A DNA stretch of 64,000 nucleotides from Euglena gracilis (lineage: Eukaryota; Euglenida; Euglenophyceae; Euglenales). Location: assembly GCA_039621445.1 (NCBI GenBank), contig CP154954.1, forward strand, positions 58,362,701-58,426,700, written 5' to 3'. A model generated the notes under the pieces. The model worked only from the letters and a program-made list of their open reading frames with translations, ran no database searches and had not been told where the DNA came from. Positions 1-27,289 of this stretch are shown piece by piece. Each line of letters starts with the position of its first letter. Position 1 is the first letter of the stretch. The translations under genes and the position numbers were made by a program.

Positions 1-617
1 GGTTTCAGGTTCCATTTTTTTTCTTCTGGCGCTGGGCACTGACAGCGCATAAAAAATGCATTTTCACCCCACTTTTAATTAAATACAAATTGCGTATTTT
101 ATGATGCTGGGGTAAACATTTTTGGTACATATCTCTGCGCAGCCAAAAAGTTCATGATGGTCTCTCCCAATACAATCCGGATCCAGTCCTTCTTTGGAGT
201 TGTCAGAGGGGTGTTGTATCCCGAAGTAGGACCCCGAGGGGTCCTACCTACTTCATTTGGGAGGTTATATTTGCCCCCCCTCCCGGGGGGTGCAAACTTC
301 CTTAAAAAGAAGCCTGGCCTGGACCCCGAAAATTTTCAGCGGTGGAGGTAACCCTTCGCTCCGAAATATAACACCAAACACTGACACCAGCAATACCAAC
401 AACAACATTCCGAAAGAACACATGACTCAGCAGCTTGGCATGGCAGGTGATACATTGGACCCCCAAAACTTGAACAAATTGTCGCTGTGATACATCGACA
501 GGCTATGGGAAGGCTTGGGCAGGGGGATGGTCAACCCACCCACAGTGCCTACACACTTCCCACCCAACCCTGGCCCAAAGGGTTCCTGAGGGAAATCAAA
601 AGCGACAAAGGGCATTC

Positions 618-760
618 TTAATTCACGGCTCTGCGACGGAGGCCGCAGGGCCCGGCCATGATCATGTCGTCGAAGGGGACGCTGAACGGCGGCCGCGGCT
701 CCCCGTCGGGGCCGCGGGCGTCCGACCCATCGATTCGCTCGGGAACGGCCCCATCCCCCG
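618..760 (-). CDS. Last exon of an unassigned gene
   Basis: An open GC-rich minus-strand block ends in a TAA stop at 618-620. The reading runs through PERIDGSDARG, PRPPFSVPFDDMIM and GPCGLRRRAVN before the stop. It has the GC-rich third positions and clean frame of the real exons elsewhere in the window, and is flanked on its upstream side by a poly-C run. I do not recognise the family. It is the only coding-like block downstream of the exon near 1.9 kb, so it is probably the end of that same gene. The 5' limit is approximate and no homology supports the frame. Confidence 0.4.
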
Positions 761-1507
761 ACCCAGCCCCCCCCCCCCCCCCCGCCACCTTTGTTTCAGT
801 GGATGAAAAACCCCCGCACACCCATCAACCCATCGGCGTCGGGGAGTGGGCGGATGTGGGGGATCGATCCGACAACACCCAACAGCGCCCGAAGCCCACA
901 CACAAGTTGCTGGCCTGAGGTTGGGCCACTGGTGGCCCAAAACCCAAATGCCCAAACCCCGCCACCGAATCTCAACCCTCCTCCCCGGGATGTATGGGAA
1001 GCCCTGGGGGGCACACGGAGCTTGACATTGGGAGATTCAAGACATTTTTTTATGGCAGTTCCTGGCACGCAGCACTGGAAGGTTGTTTTCACTGGGGATG
1101 CATAAAAAGCGGTGCAGCACCGCTGGGGCACTGCTTGACACCGCTTGACGACAAACTTTGCTTTTTTAGGGGAGGTCGTTGCAATATTTTCCTGATGGTG
1201 TGCACGATAAGTTGTCATACGTTACAATTTTTTAAGCGTGATTAAGCGGGTTGATCAAATAATTTTGTCAGACGTGACTTCATATGATTCCCACAAAGGA
1301 ATCACCTGGCCAAAGGTTCCCGGCCAAGCGGTGTCAAGCGGTGCCCTAGCGGTGCCGCACCGCTTTTTAGGCATCCCCACTGTTTTTTGAAACCATCCAA
1401 GGAGGGGGTGAGGAGGGTCCAAACTCTCCCACCCTGACTCCCCCGGGGTTGGGGGTGGGGGGGGTCGGAACTCCCTCCCACCCACCTTAATGCCAAGGGG
1501 TTGCCAC

Positions 1508-1816
1508 CATGCTTGTGCTTACCAACCGGGGGGGGGGAGGGGGGGGTGGGTGCTATAGGGTGCCTGCCCCTAGCAGGCACACCCCCCCCGGGGGATAGGG
1601 GTCCGGGCCGGACCCAGAAAATTTTCATTGAAAATGGCCTTTTCCGGGCCCCCGGCGCCTTCGGCGCCGGGGTCGGAGGGGGGTGCCTGCTAGGGGCAGG
1701 CACCCCCCAAAGCCCTACCCCCCCCCCCCCCGGGGGGGGCGGATCGGGTGCTATGGGGTGCCTGCCCCTAGCACCCCCCCCCCTGTGGGGTAGGCACCCG
1801 ACTAAGCGCAAGCCTG
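1508..1816 (+). mobile_element. TIR element, family A, copy 1 (309 bp)
   Basis: The element starts CATGCTTGTGCTTA and ends TAAGCGCAAGCCTG, which are inverted repeats matching at 12 of 14 positions. It is bracketed by an exact 8-bp direct repeat, GTTGCCAC, at 1500-1507 and 1817-1824. Inside are poly-G and poly-C runs, the repeated motif GGGTGCCTGCCCCTAGCA on both strands and a perfect hairpin CCGGCGCC-TTCG-GCGCCGG near 1650-1672. No open frame suggests a transposase, so it is non-autonomous. Two further copies are at 38416 and 45953. Confidence 0.9.
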
Positions 1817-1849
1817 GTTGCCACCCCGGGAGTTCACGCAGGGGGAAGC

Positions 1850-2005
1850 CAATCCATGGCCCGGCAGCCACACCCATCGCCGGCTGGTGACCACCACCTT
1901 GCCCTGCCCCTGCGCCTCCGCCCCGACGTGGAGCGCCACCTCGTCATGGACCGCGGTGAGGTCCTCGTCCTCTGCCAGGAGGTCCATTAGTTCCGCCATC
2001 CGGGC
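1850..2005 (-). CDS. Internal or first exon, possibly pICln-like (PH fold)
   Basis: On the minus strand a clean exon follows an (AC)-rich intron end and the acceptor CCCTCAG. The reading is MAELMDLLAEDEDLTAVHDE, then VALHVGAEAQG, then GKVVVTSRRWVWLPGHGLA. The pattern Gly-x-Val-x-Val-Thr-Ser-Arg-Arg-x-x-Trp-Leu resembles the pICln/methylosome chloride-conductance subunit, which has a Gly-Thr-Leu-Tyr-Ile-Thr-Ser-Arg-x-x-Ile-Trp-Leu strand in its PH-like domain. This rests on one short motif. The Met could be the true start or an internal residue. The donor is not fixed: GTGTGG, GTGAAC and GTGGCA are all possible, and the last lies exactly on the duplicated site of the adjacent element. Confidence 0.35.
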
Positions 2006-2021
2006 TGAGGGTTGTGTGCGT

Positions 2022-2025
<4 letters not shown>

Positions 2026-2052
<27 letters not shown>

Positions 2053-2335
2053 TGTGTGTGTTGTGCGTTGTGCGTTGTGTGTTGTTGTGTGTTGTGTGCT
2101 GTGTGTTGTTGTGTGTTGTGTACTGTGTGGTGTGTGTGTGTGTTGTGCGTTGCAAGTTGTATGTTGTGTGTTGTGTGTTGTGTGTGTGTGTGTTGTGTAT
2201 ATGTGTGTGTGTTGTGTGCGTTGTGTATGTGTGTGTGGTTTGTGTTGTGTGTGTTGTGTGCTGCGTGCTGTGTGTGTTGTGGTAGTGTGTGTGTTCTGTT
2301 GTGTTGTGTGGTGTGTGTTGTGTGTGTGATGTTCA
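2026..2335 (+). repeat. GT-rich simple repeat
   Basis: About 310 bp of GT repeats broken by TTGTG and TGCGT variants. On the sense (minus) strand it reads AC-rich and ends about 20 bp before the acceptor of the exon at 2.0 kb. Long open frames through it are composition artefacts. Confidence 0.95.
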
Positions 2336-3575
2336 TAAAATGAACACAGAAAACTGTGTGAAATGAAACGCTGAAGTTGCTGAGTTTCCTCTAAAAAAAA
2401 AGAAGTTCAAAGGTACACTGGGCGAGCTGGATCAATGTGCTGCTCACAAACACAACCAGGTGAACCCTTAGGATTGCTCGGGCAGCACCTGAACTTGACC
2501 TGAGACCCGAAATTGGGGCAAGCATGAGGGGGGGACGCCAGTTCGTATTGCAGTTTCGTGACATCCATGTAAAGGAAATGACAAATTGATAAGAGGTGTT
2601 CCCCTCTTATTATTCCTGATAATTTAGTGCTCCGTGGCCCACCGAATTTGACTGTTCCAGGAACTGGCCTTGATATCTTGTGATTGACAGAAGAGCGGTC
2701 CTGTTGCACTGAAGCGCAAAGACCGCCACTTTGCATGCTCAGTTCCAGTTGGCTACCTGAATTTCTGGTGCCAACGTCTACGGACCTAGTTTACCATTTG
2801 GGTGGCTGTCACTTTGGGTGTTTCCCAACTAGAGATGGGTCAAGGTCTGATCAAGATCTGCAATCTGGGAATCATTACTGTGATTTGAAGCTGAAGATTT
2901 GATGTTGGGAAGCTATTTTGGAGGTGAACACTGAGATTCTGGATGCCAACGTTTGTACATATTGGACAACCATATATCCAGGGTCAGGGTTAGCACAGCA
3001 GGATGGGGCCAGTTTGGGGTGGGGGAGTCAAAGCAGAGGGAGGATGGAGCCGAGGGAGGAGGAGAGAGGGCAAGAGTGTGCGGCATGGTCCAGGGGCTGA
3101 CGAAGTCCAGCCGCTGGCCGTGAAACCACCACCGGAGGCTTCCTTCTTCATTCTGCGATCTGGCTGCCATCTGAACCGCGCCCCGGTCGTGGGGCTCACC
3201 AAGCCAACTGTGTCCCCGCCCAAATTAATCTTTTCTTTGTTTGATTCTCAGGCAAATTGAAAAGGGGGGGCAAACAAACAACACCAACAGCAATGGAAAC
3301 ACCAAAGACCAGCACCAATACCAACAGCAACACCACCACCACCACTACCACCAGCACCAGCAGAAACACCAACCGCAACAAAAAAATCCCAATCAAGTTG
3401 TGGTTTTGGCTATTTTTTCGGCGCCTGGCTGAAGAAGAATTATCTGGTCTGCAGAAATTAAAATACCTTAAAACAAAAAAAACTTTCAAAGTTTTCTACA
3501 TCTTGACAGGAGATCAACAGGGTGTGAATTCATTTCAAGAGGAGCGAAACAGAAACCGAAGCCTCCAGAGGACCG

Positions 3576-13756
<10,181 letters not shown>

Positions 13757-13984
13757 CTGCCCCCGGCCGCGGTCCGCCACCGGGGGGGGGGGGGGGAAAA
13801 GCGGGGAAAAAAAACAAACACAGAAAAAAAAAGAAAAAAGCACGTAAATTCTTGCCAAATTCGATAAACGCGAAAAAAATGAGGAAAAAATCGGGGTGTT
13901 GCCACCCAAAATTGAAGCCCCATCGGGCGGCTGTTGTGCGCTTTGGTCAGAACCTCAACGGGGCTCTGTGAGAGGGGCGGGTAC

Positions 13985-14355
13985 TAGTTTCTGTCGAGGT
14001 TTCCCCTTTGGGGGGGGGGGTGCTAGCACGTTGGTCCGTTGGTCGAAACCTTGAGGAGGGGGCTTCTGTTTGGGGCGGGGGGTTCAGCGGCCCTGCATTT
14101 GTGGCCAAGCCCTCAACTGAACCCCCCAACAGAAGCGCGGGGCCGCCGCAACCGCAGGGTCCAAATAAAAGCGCACCCCCCCTCCGCCGCAGATCCACTA
14201 CAAGCGCACCCCCCCCCCGATTTTGATGGGATTTCTAAAGGAAATCAACCAAAAACGCGCAGGTAGGGTCCAAATGGAAGCGCACCCGCTTGCCGCCGGA
14301 GGCGACGGTGACGGTGTCTGCTATACCCGTGCTTCCATTAGGGGGGGGGGGGTTA
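13985..14355. repeat. Copy of the GAAGCACGGG element family
   Basis: Shares AAGCGCACCCCCC, GATGGGATTTCTAAAGGAAAT, GGTAGGGTCCAAATGGAAGC and the end CCGTGCTTCCATTAGGGGGG with the intact element at 41292-41516, in the opposite order. Its left end is not intact. Confidence 0.75.
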
Positions 14356-14637
14356 CCACTGACAGACCGATTGGCAGCACCACAACGAGGGTCGTCAGTG
14401 CCCCAAAAAGGAATACACGCATCCGGGGCTGCGCTGACGTTTGTCTGGCATTCAAAACGACGAAATGTTCTGGACCCTTCGTCCCACCACCACCTGGACC
14501 CCTGCCTTCCGGAATGGCCAGCGTTTGCGAAATTGCCATCACGTGGATTTGAGCTGTCTGGAGAAGGAAGGGGGTCTCGACACGTCACCGCTTGGCCCGT
14601 AAGAAAAAGTCTGGACAATCTAGACAGTCAGACAAAT

Positions 14638-15460
14638 CTAGAGGTCCAGACAAATTTCCGCTAATGTGGTGGACAAGAAGGTACAACGGGTTTGTAATTC
14701 CCCAATAGCGGCTTGAATACCACTAATGTCGGGAATTCGCTTGGAAAGTGCGGAAACATGCTCCTGCAAACCGACAACGGTGGCATTAATACCGCCAATG
14801 TCCGTTTGCATTTGTTGTTGCGCGAAATCCAACCGTTGTGCGCAATCCGCGATTTTCGCGTTCAAGGAGGTTAATCCATCCTGATTTGCGGCACAATGGC
14901 AGGATTTTTGCTCCAAGTGTAAAATTCGTTCCTCCAAAAGCTGGATTTGCGTACGGGGAACAAAAGTGTCTTGCACTTTCGCCTGAAATTGCTTCAAATG
15001 CTCGATTTCCGAGCAAAGATGCAAAATCCGTTGTTGGGCTTCTTGGAAAGAAGTGGTGAGTGCGGCAAAATGCTCAACCGCAACAAAATTACCGATTTCC
15101 GGCATTTTGGGGGTGGCATTTTGCGCTTGTAACTGGTGCTGCAATTGCAGTAGTATGGTTGAACAGGATTCCACCTTGGCAAAAAGATGGCTCATACCAT
15201 CTTGCACATGCAGAAACTTTTAATCATTCCGCGTTTCCGCTTCATGCAGTGTTTCACTGATTTGTTGGAAATTCTGTGGAAGTTGGATGCGCAAAATACT
15301 GTCAACACTTTCTCGAAAATGCTGAAGGTCTTTCCCCGCATTTTCAAAATTGTGTTGGCAATATTTGCCGATTTCCTGCAAATAATTCCAGCAATATTCC
15401 AGTTTGGTGTTGACAACCCTTTGATTGTCCTGACTGATTCTGACTGGACAGTCTGGGCCT
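14638..15460 (-). pseudogene. Intronless coiled-coil coding relic with an in-frame stop
   Basis: A single minus-strand frame stays open for about 270 codons except for one TAA near 15219-15221. Upstream of the stop it reads KLEYCWNYLQEIGKYC and DSILRIQLPQNFQQISETLH. Downstream it continues HLFAKVESCSTILLQLQHQ, FQEAQQRILHLCSEIEHLKQ and LLEERILHLEQKSCH to a stop at 14638. Heptad-like Leu/Ile spacing, many Gln and Glu and no Pro runs indicate a long coiled coil. Unlike every other exon here it is AT-richer, has no intron and has no poly-G interruption. It could be a processed or element-borne gene fragment. The family is not recognised. The flanks carry similar GTCTGGACA and GACTGGACAGTC sequences. 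Confidence 0.55.
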
Positions 15461-16610
15461 GAGAGTTGGGATTGCCCCCCCCCCCCCAGGGCCTACACAC
15501 AAGAAAGGACCCCTGGGGGTTGGCTTCGCCTTGGAGAACAGTCTGCTGCCCCAACCCCCAACCCCAAGCCGGACGGCGCCCCCCCAAAAAAACCACTGCC
15601 GGGGCGGTGGGCTGTAGGGAAGACACGGTGCCTGACGCTGCCTGGCTCCACACCACTTGCAATGGAAGTGCACCAAAATGCACTCACACGAACAGGCTTC
15701 TTTCTAAGACCTCCGGGGGGAGGGGTCCACTCAACCCTCTGGCACGGTGTGGTACCCCCCTCCATGGGGGCTGATATCCGGCCGTGTTAAGGCATTTCCC
15801 AAAAAATTTTCCGGCGACCTGGGACTCCGGACCAGGACTCCCCGGGAGGGGTTTTCTGAGTTAATTAAGTTAGTTAATTTAGTTAGTTAAAAGAAGAACC
15901 CAACACACAAATCCGCAGCTTCGAGCGTCCTAAATAGCAGTGGCAGCAGCTGCAGCAGCAGTAGCTGTATGCACACATGCATGCATGCCACATTTATAAC
16001 AAACAAAGACAAGCGAAGTCCCCCCTTTGACAGTGTCGGAATGCGAGCATGGCTTCGAAAAAATTGTTCCTTGGTGACCTTCACAGGAAGTGATGTCTCA
16101 GGGCAGAAGGGCAAACATCAAAATGGAGGAATCGCAGAGCTCCGGCGGTCCACGGACAGCACAGAGTCCGGACATTGGACGACGAGGACGGGGGCACCGG
16201 CGGAGTGAGACGGGGGCGCTGGGGCTCCCCCACCAGGCGGAGGCCACCGTGCGGGGTTTGGCCGCGCTGTGCTGTGCCGCGCTGTGCCGCGTGAGGCAAC
16301 GGCCCAGGGGCGCGGCGGCGCTTGCGGTGCGATGTGGCGAGGAAGCAGTGAAGCTGCCGCCCGTGGCTCACAGGACAGAAGTGACCAGCAGGGCCGGGCC
16401 ATGCGGACGGGCCAAACAGACCCCCGATGGACACATTGCGTTTGCGCACAAAATGTTGTGGATGCGAAGGCGGAATTCAGTAGCAATGAACAAATGAAGA
16501 CAAAACTGCATGAAAGCCTGTGCCGTCCCCCAAACAGGTCCATCCATCCATTCTTCCTTCCGTCTACATTGACAGAAACAGCTGTGAATACATCCACATT
16601 CTGAACATGC

Positions 16611-16707
16611 GCACACACACGCACGCACACGCACACGCACACGCACACGCACACGCACACGCACACGCACACGCACACGCACACGCACACGAACACACAC
16701 ACACACG

Positions 16708-16745
<38 letters not shown>
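16611..16745 (+). repeat. (CACACG)n and (CA)n microsatellite
   Basis: About 75 bp of six-base ACACGC units followed by CA/GC alternation and a pure CA run. It lies about 130 bp downstream of the prenol kinase stop codon. Confidence 0.95.
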
Positions 16746-16747
<2 letters not shown>

Positions 16748-16873
16748 GAATTTTCAATGCTTGAAAAATTGAAAAAAATGATAATTAATAGAATTAGCCA
16801 TGAAGCTAATTTTATTCGACAACTCTAACACACCGCTCCAAACTATACTCTGTGAATACCACCCACCACTGGC

Positions 16874-22530
<5,657 letters not shown>

Positions 22531-22919
22531 CAGATAATCCTTTTTCAAAAAACCCAGCCAGCCAGAATGGATTGGCAACTTCCTCCCAATCCAGCCCCTG
22601 GGCTGGGGGCCACTTTGGGATGTCATCATTTACGGTGCTTCGTTTATACAGACGGGGAGGGGAGGAACTTGCCATGCCCCACGCCCGCAGAAAAGGTGTC
22701 ATCTGGCAAAGCATGCGGTGCACCCCAGGGGAATTTGCCAGAGTCACGTATGGCCATTGGCTTTTCTACATGACACGTCAGCCAGTTCAGGTCCCAAGAA
22801 GACAATTTTCCTGGGGTTTGACGACAACCATGGCAAGCTCTTTTGACATTCTCTTGGCCTTTTCTCCGGAAACCAGCCACAAAGAGATGCCTTCCAAGTG
22901 TGGAGTCCACTGCATACCG

Positions 22920-23045
22920 ACATACCCCCCCATGTCCAATGACCGGTAACCTCTGTACTCCGACAGGGGGGTGGTCGTTGGACGTGGAGTTGTGACCAAA
23001 GAGGTGTCCCCCGAATGGGGTGGGGGGTGGTGATTTGACAAGGGG
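22920..23045. repeat. Partial TGTCCAAYGACC-family element
   Basis: CCCCCCCATGTCCAATGACC followed by GGTCGTTGGACGTGG and GTGACCAAAGAGGTGTC: the first part of the family whose full copies are at 32.5, 59.6 and 62.9 kb. Confidence 0.7.
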
Positions 23046-23089
23046 TCAAAAAAGGTTGGAACCAGGGACCTCCCGCACCCAAAACAGTA

Positions 23090-23400
23090 TCAAAGGAAAT
23101 ATCCGGAAAACCTAAATTGAAGCCCTTAAAACGCCCTATCTAACCGTATTTTGATTTTTCCCGCAACTCCCAGTCCAGCCCGAGTTACGGCCATTTTTCG
23201 GCCAATTTTGGCCATTTTGTACAGTTTTGGCTTGTCTTGACTTAGCCGTTTTCAGCCATTTTTGGGTCAAAGAGTCAAAAAAAATCGAATTTTTTTTTGC
23301 CCAAAACGATGTTTTTTTGGCCCCCCGCACCCGGAAAAACTGTTTCTGAGCCCAATATGAGCGTTTTCCGACCCGCCAGCGCCCCGTTTTGGGCCCGAAA
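23090..23400. repeat. Dispersed repeat shared with 37.65 kb
   Basis: Shares AAATTGAAGCCCTTAAAA, the CCATCTAAC...GTATTTTGAT stretch, CCCGCAACTCCC and AGCCCGA-TTACG with 37665-37800, followed by GGCCATTTT-type repeats. Confidence 0.75.
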
Positions 23401-24289
23401 CCTGTAGGCTTTGGGTCAAAATCTGACGAAATGTACCACTGGAGGCCCTCTATCGCCCCCCGGTCGCTGTTTTGGCTGCCGACACGCCTGGCCCGTGTTC
23501 CGGCGCGCTTTTGCAGCCCGGAAGTTTTTGCGGCTGTTGCGCCCGGGTGTCAGCGAGGACGAACACAAGAGACAATTTCCTGGGAAGGGAGGCCTTTTTT
23601 CCCAACCGGGAGAGAGGATTCCAAAATTAAAAATTTTCCCTGTGCCCCCCCCCCCCGAGAAACCGTCACGCCTGAAAATTTGTCAGGGGAAGTTGTCAAG
23701 GACCCTAGTACTGGCCAACTTGTCAGGTGACAATTCCTAATTCACATTTCAGAGCAAACTCTCTTTTTATGGGGCACCTTTCAATTTTGAGCACACCAGT
23801 TTCACAAGTCACACAAAGGAAAAAAAAACAGAAAGGAATAAAAAAGCTGTGGGAAATTCAATCCATTGTGACAAACTAGTTGGAACTTTGTGACTCGCCT
23901 TCTGATAAATTGTGAGGATAAATGCAAAATCACACACTACGAACGAAAGCTCAACCCCAACAAAAAAAACAACATCCCCCCAAAAGTCTGCTCGACTTCC
24001 CAAGGAAATCTTCTGGGGCTCCAAACAGGCTTAGTTTTAAGGAAATGCACCCAAAGGCAAAGCACTTTCGACCCCCCCCCCTGTAGGGTTGATTCAATTA
24101 AGCAATTCATCAAACAACTATTCATCATCGCCGATTAATCGAATTGTTCGGCCCAGGGCGATGAACCGTTCATTATGGGTGTGAACCACGATGGGTACGA
24201 CCAGGGGTTTTTCAAAACCGGGGGGGTCCACCCACCCACCTTGGGGGGGGTTCCGGGGGGGGGAGTCCCGGGGACCCACTCCAGGGGGG

Positions 24290-24985
24290 GGGGGAGAAAT
24301 TGCACATCGGGAGGTCGAAAATTGCAGTGCAAAAAATTGCACAAAATTGCACAAAATTGCACAAAATTGCACATACCAGAAAAGCCATACCAGAAACCAG
24401 AAAAGCTGCATATTCTGCCAATTTACCCTGGCGGTTCGCCCAAAAAGTTGCAACACAATCAGCCGTGGCAATATGCCATGGCAACACTTACGCCATTCAT
24501 CCTGAACTTGTTCATCATCCAGCGGAAGACACAACAATTCATACTTAGAAATTACCAAGGCACAAAATACGAACCTGTTTGTAGAATGCCTATCGCTCCT
24601 TTGCCAATTGGCCGATTGGGTTTGAAAACTGAGTAAACCAACAATAAACAGCCTTTGAACGGAAAATTTCAATTTTCAAATTTCCACTACGCACATCAGT
24701 TTCCCAACAAAAACTACCCCTGCTACCCATATATTGCAAAAACTGGCTCCTACACCAGTCAGGGGGGGGGGCGTGTGGGGGTAAATGTCCAGTGTAGGAG
24801 CCAGTTTTTGCAATACCTCCAGAAAAAAAAACTGGTAAGTTCTCAATTGCATCAAAAACTGACATTTTCCAAAACAAAATGTCCTGGGCCATGTGCAATT
24901 AATTGCACAAAATTGCAAAAAAATTGCACATTTCGGGAAAATCGAAAATTGCACAAAATTGCAAAAATTGCACGGTGCAATTTCC
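24290..24985. repeat. AAATTGCAC-rich repeats with a perfect 24-bp inverted repeat
   Basis: Two AAAATTGCACA-rich clusters (24296-24375 and 24893-24985) flank a perfect inverted repeat with arms 24732-24755 and 24792-24815 around a spacer with a G run. No coding signal. Confidence 0.75.
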
Positions 24986-25069
24986 CCCCCCCCTCTGCCC
25001 ACTCACTTTTCCCGAAACTGGCCGAAAAATCGCGAAAATGCTAAAAATAGCACCTTTTTCAAAAAGTAT

Positions 25070-25155
25070 ATACCACCCCGCCCTGGGGGACCACCCCCCT
25101 GGGGGGGGGGGGGCTCGGCCGGACCCACCCACCCCCCCCGGTCCAAGGCTAAAAA
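25070..25155. repeat. Poly-G/C-bounded element end
   Basis: A GGGGACCACCCCCCTGGGGG cluster similar to those that close other elements. No gene is seen from 25.15 to 26.3 kb. Confidence 0.4.
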
Positions 25156-26424
25156 AGCCCCCTGGGCATGATATTTGCTGAAAACATGCAATTTTGTACA
25201 GTAACCAGTCATATAATGCTCCACTTGCTGGTATGCCATGAAACGGTGTTAAACGTGGCCAACGAGTCAGCGAAGTGCCAGTGAAACACTGCGCGATGTT
25301 TATCAAGATGCAGCAGTTCCTAATTTGCGTCTTCCCTGGCGACTTGGAAGGAAACAAAAATTCATTAGCGGGCACCGAAAGAAACAGTCTGTGTTCTACA
25401 TTCGGATTTCTCATACAAACTTCAAAACAAAAATCGGAAGGGACCAATTAATCGTTCATCGTCCGAGACACCCCGATTTATCCGAATCAATCGATCGTTT
25501 GCCCGAAACGACCAATGGGCACAACCCTACCCCCTGCGGAGGTGGGGGTTGGGGTGGGTGGTGCTATGGAGATCAGCAATGGACTTTGGTCATTTTGGAT
25601 CCCCCTCCCACCCCCCCCCCTATGGTGAAGTTCACCTGTTTGTTGAAAGTTCACTGTGGGGTCCCGGACCCCCTCCCCTCCCCCTCTGCCTTGCCCAACG
25701 GTGAACCTCACCAGTGAAGTTCACCGCAAGAGCAGATGGACTGTTATTATCAGACCATCAGCCAGGTTACCATTTCCAAAAGAAACTTCTGAGCAAAATT
25801 TGGTAGAGCTGTTGATCGTTGCATTCCAGTTTCGTCACGTTCTTCCAGTCGCTTCAAATTGAACACCGGGCCCCAAAATCTCACCTCTTTCGGCGCGAAG
25901 CACCGGATTCCTTTTCAAGTCCGCCCCGGCCTAAACCGCCCCCAGGGCCGGGCTCCCCGAACCATCTGGGGGGTGGGGGGTCGGCCCCCACCCCACCCCA
26001 ACCAGACCTTCCCATACTTCTTGTGGTCAAAATTAGGTCGAATTTCTGCTTCTTTTCCTGCTTTTCAGCAGCCTTCAGCAGCCTTCGGCGCAGGGTCGGA
26101 CTGCGGGGATATGAGGAGGTGTGCGGGTTAGAGGGGGGTGTGCCCCCCCCCCCCTCCTGGACCGAGAGGGGTCTGGACCGCCCCCCCCTTCCCCACACTG
26201 CCAAGCGAGATCCAACCCAACCCCGGGAGGGGGGGAGGGGGTTAACCCTCCCCACAAATAATAGCCCCCCCCCCCAAATAATACCCCCCCCCACCCTTTA
26301 AACGAAATGAAAAGGGGACAGGTAGAAATCAGGTAAATAAAAATCCCCCCCCCCCCCCCCCCTCAGGGTCTTACGTCGGCGACCGAAATAATCCCCCCCC
26401 CCTGGTTTCGGGCCAAAGGCCCGG

Positions 26425-26700
26425 AATTTGACCTGAAACTGTAGGTAAAAATCACAATTTCTGACAACAAATTACGAAAAAAAATCGATTTTTCTGGTTC
26501 ATCTGACCTCTAAAAAATGGTAAATTTCAGAAGAAAGGACAAAAAATGACCCCAAAAGGGGGTCTTGGCGCTATTTTGGCTCCTACGGGACTTCGAAAAT
26601 TTTGGGGAAATAATACCCCCCCAAATAATACCCCCCCCCTCGGGTCGGGACTTCAGGCGAAAAAATAATACCCCGGGGGGTATTATTGGGGGGGGGGTCC
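26425..26700. repeat. Dispersed repeat, second of two copies
   Basis: Second copy of the 12240-12515 sequence, closely similar over about 260 bp and ending in the same TAATACCCCCCC and CCCCGGGGGGTATTATT blocks. Confidence 0.8.
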
Positions 26701-27289
26701 GGGTAACCCCCAAGTTAAAATTTTCCTGGGGATGGTTTCTTTCAGGGTGGTGTGGTGGGTGGGGGTCTGCCCCCTCCCCCGCCAGGCCTTCCCATGCAGC
26801 CTTGCCCCCCCCCCCGCATTTACCCATCTTTTCTTTTTCGGCCTTAGACAAGAGGGAGGGAAGGAAGGTTGCATTTGGTGACCTGGGGGTGGATGGTGGG
26901 TGGATCTGGCCCCGTTGGGGTCGGGCCGAGTGGGTACCTTGCCAGAGGCAGGGGTTTCCTATATTTTCAGCGCAAAGAGCCGATAATTTCTTGGACGCAA
27001 CTCACCCCCCAAAATGGGTCGACCCACCTCCCTCTCCCAGGCCCCCAAAGACCTGGAGGTGGGGATTTTTGGAAAAATGAGCAGCGTCTGTTCCTTTGCC
27101 ACCGTTCCCAGGCCAAGAAAAAGCATGGTGTGTCCAGAGCCTTGTAGCGCTTTCTGCTGTTGATCTTATTCAACCAAGTGTAGCAGGTTCCAAAAAGATT
27201 GCTGCACAATTCATTATTTTTGTCAATTAGTTCAACAGGGACGCTTTTGAACATCTCTAAGGCCAGGCAATTATTGCATGCCCGAAGCG

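Noticed and set aside
2012-2343. Long Cys/Val open frames in the GT-rich stretch
   Set aside because: Pure consequence of GT dinucleotides; the same occurs at 7.7, 17.1, 22.2 and 58.9 kb.
14235-14618. Minus-strand frame with KRVRFHLDPTCAFL considered as an exon
   Set aside because: The same nucleotides recur in the repeat at 41.3-41.5 kb, so this is an element, not a gene.
16090-16497. GC-rich open frames on both strands, Ala/Arg-rich, at first taken for a CIAO3 N-terminal exon
   Set aside because: No frame contains an N-terminal CIAO3 motif, both strands are open, and no consistent splice sites were found.
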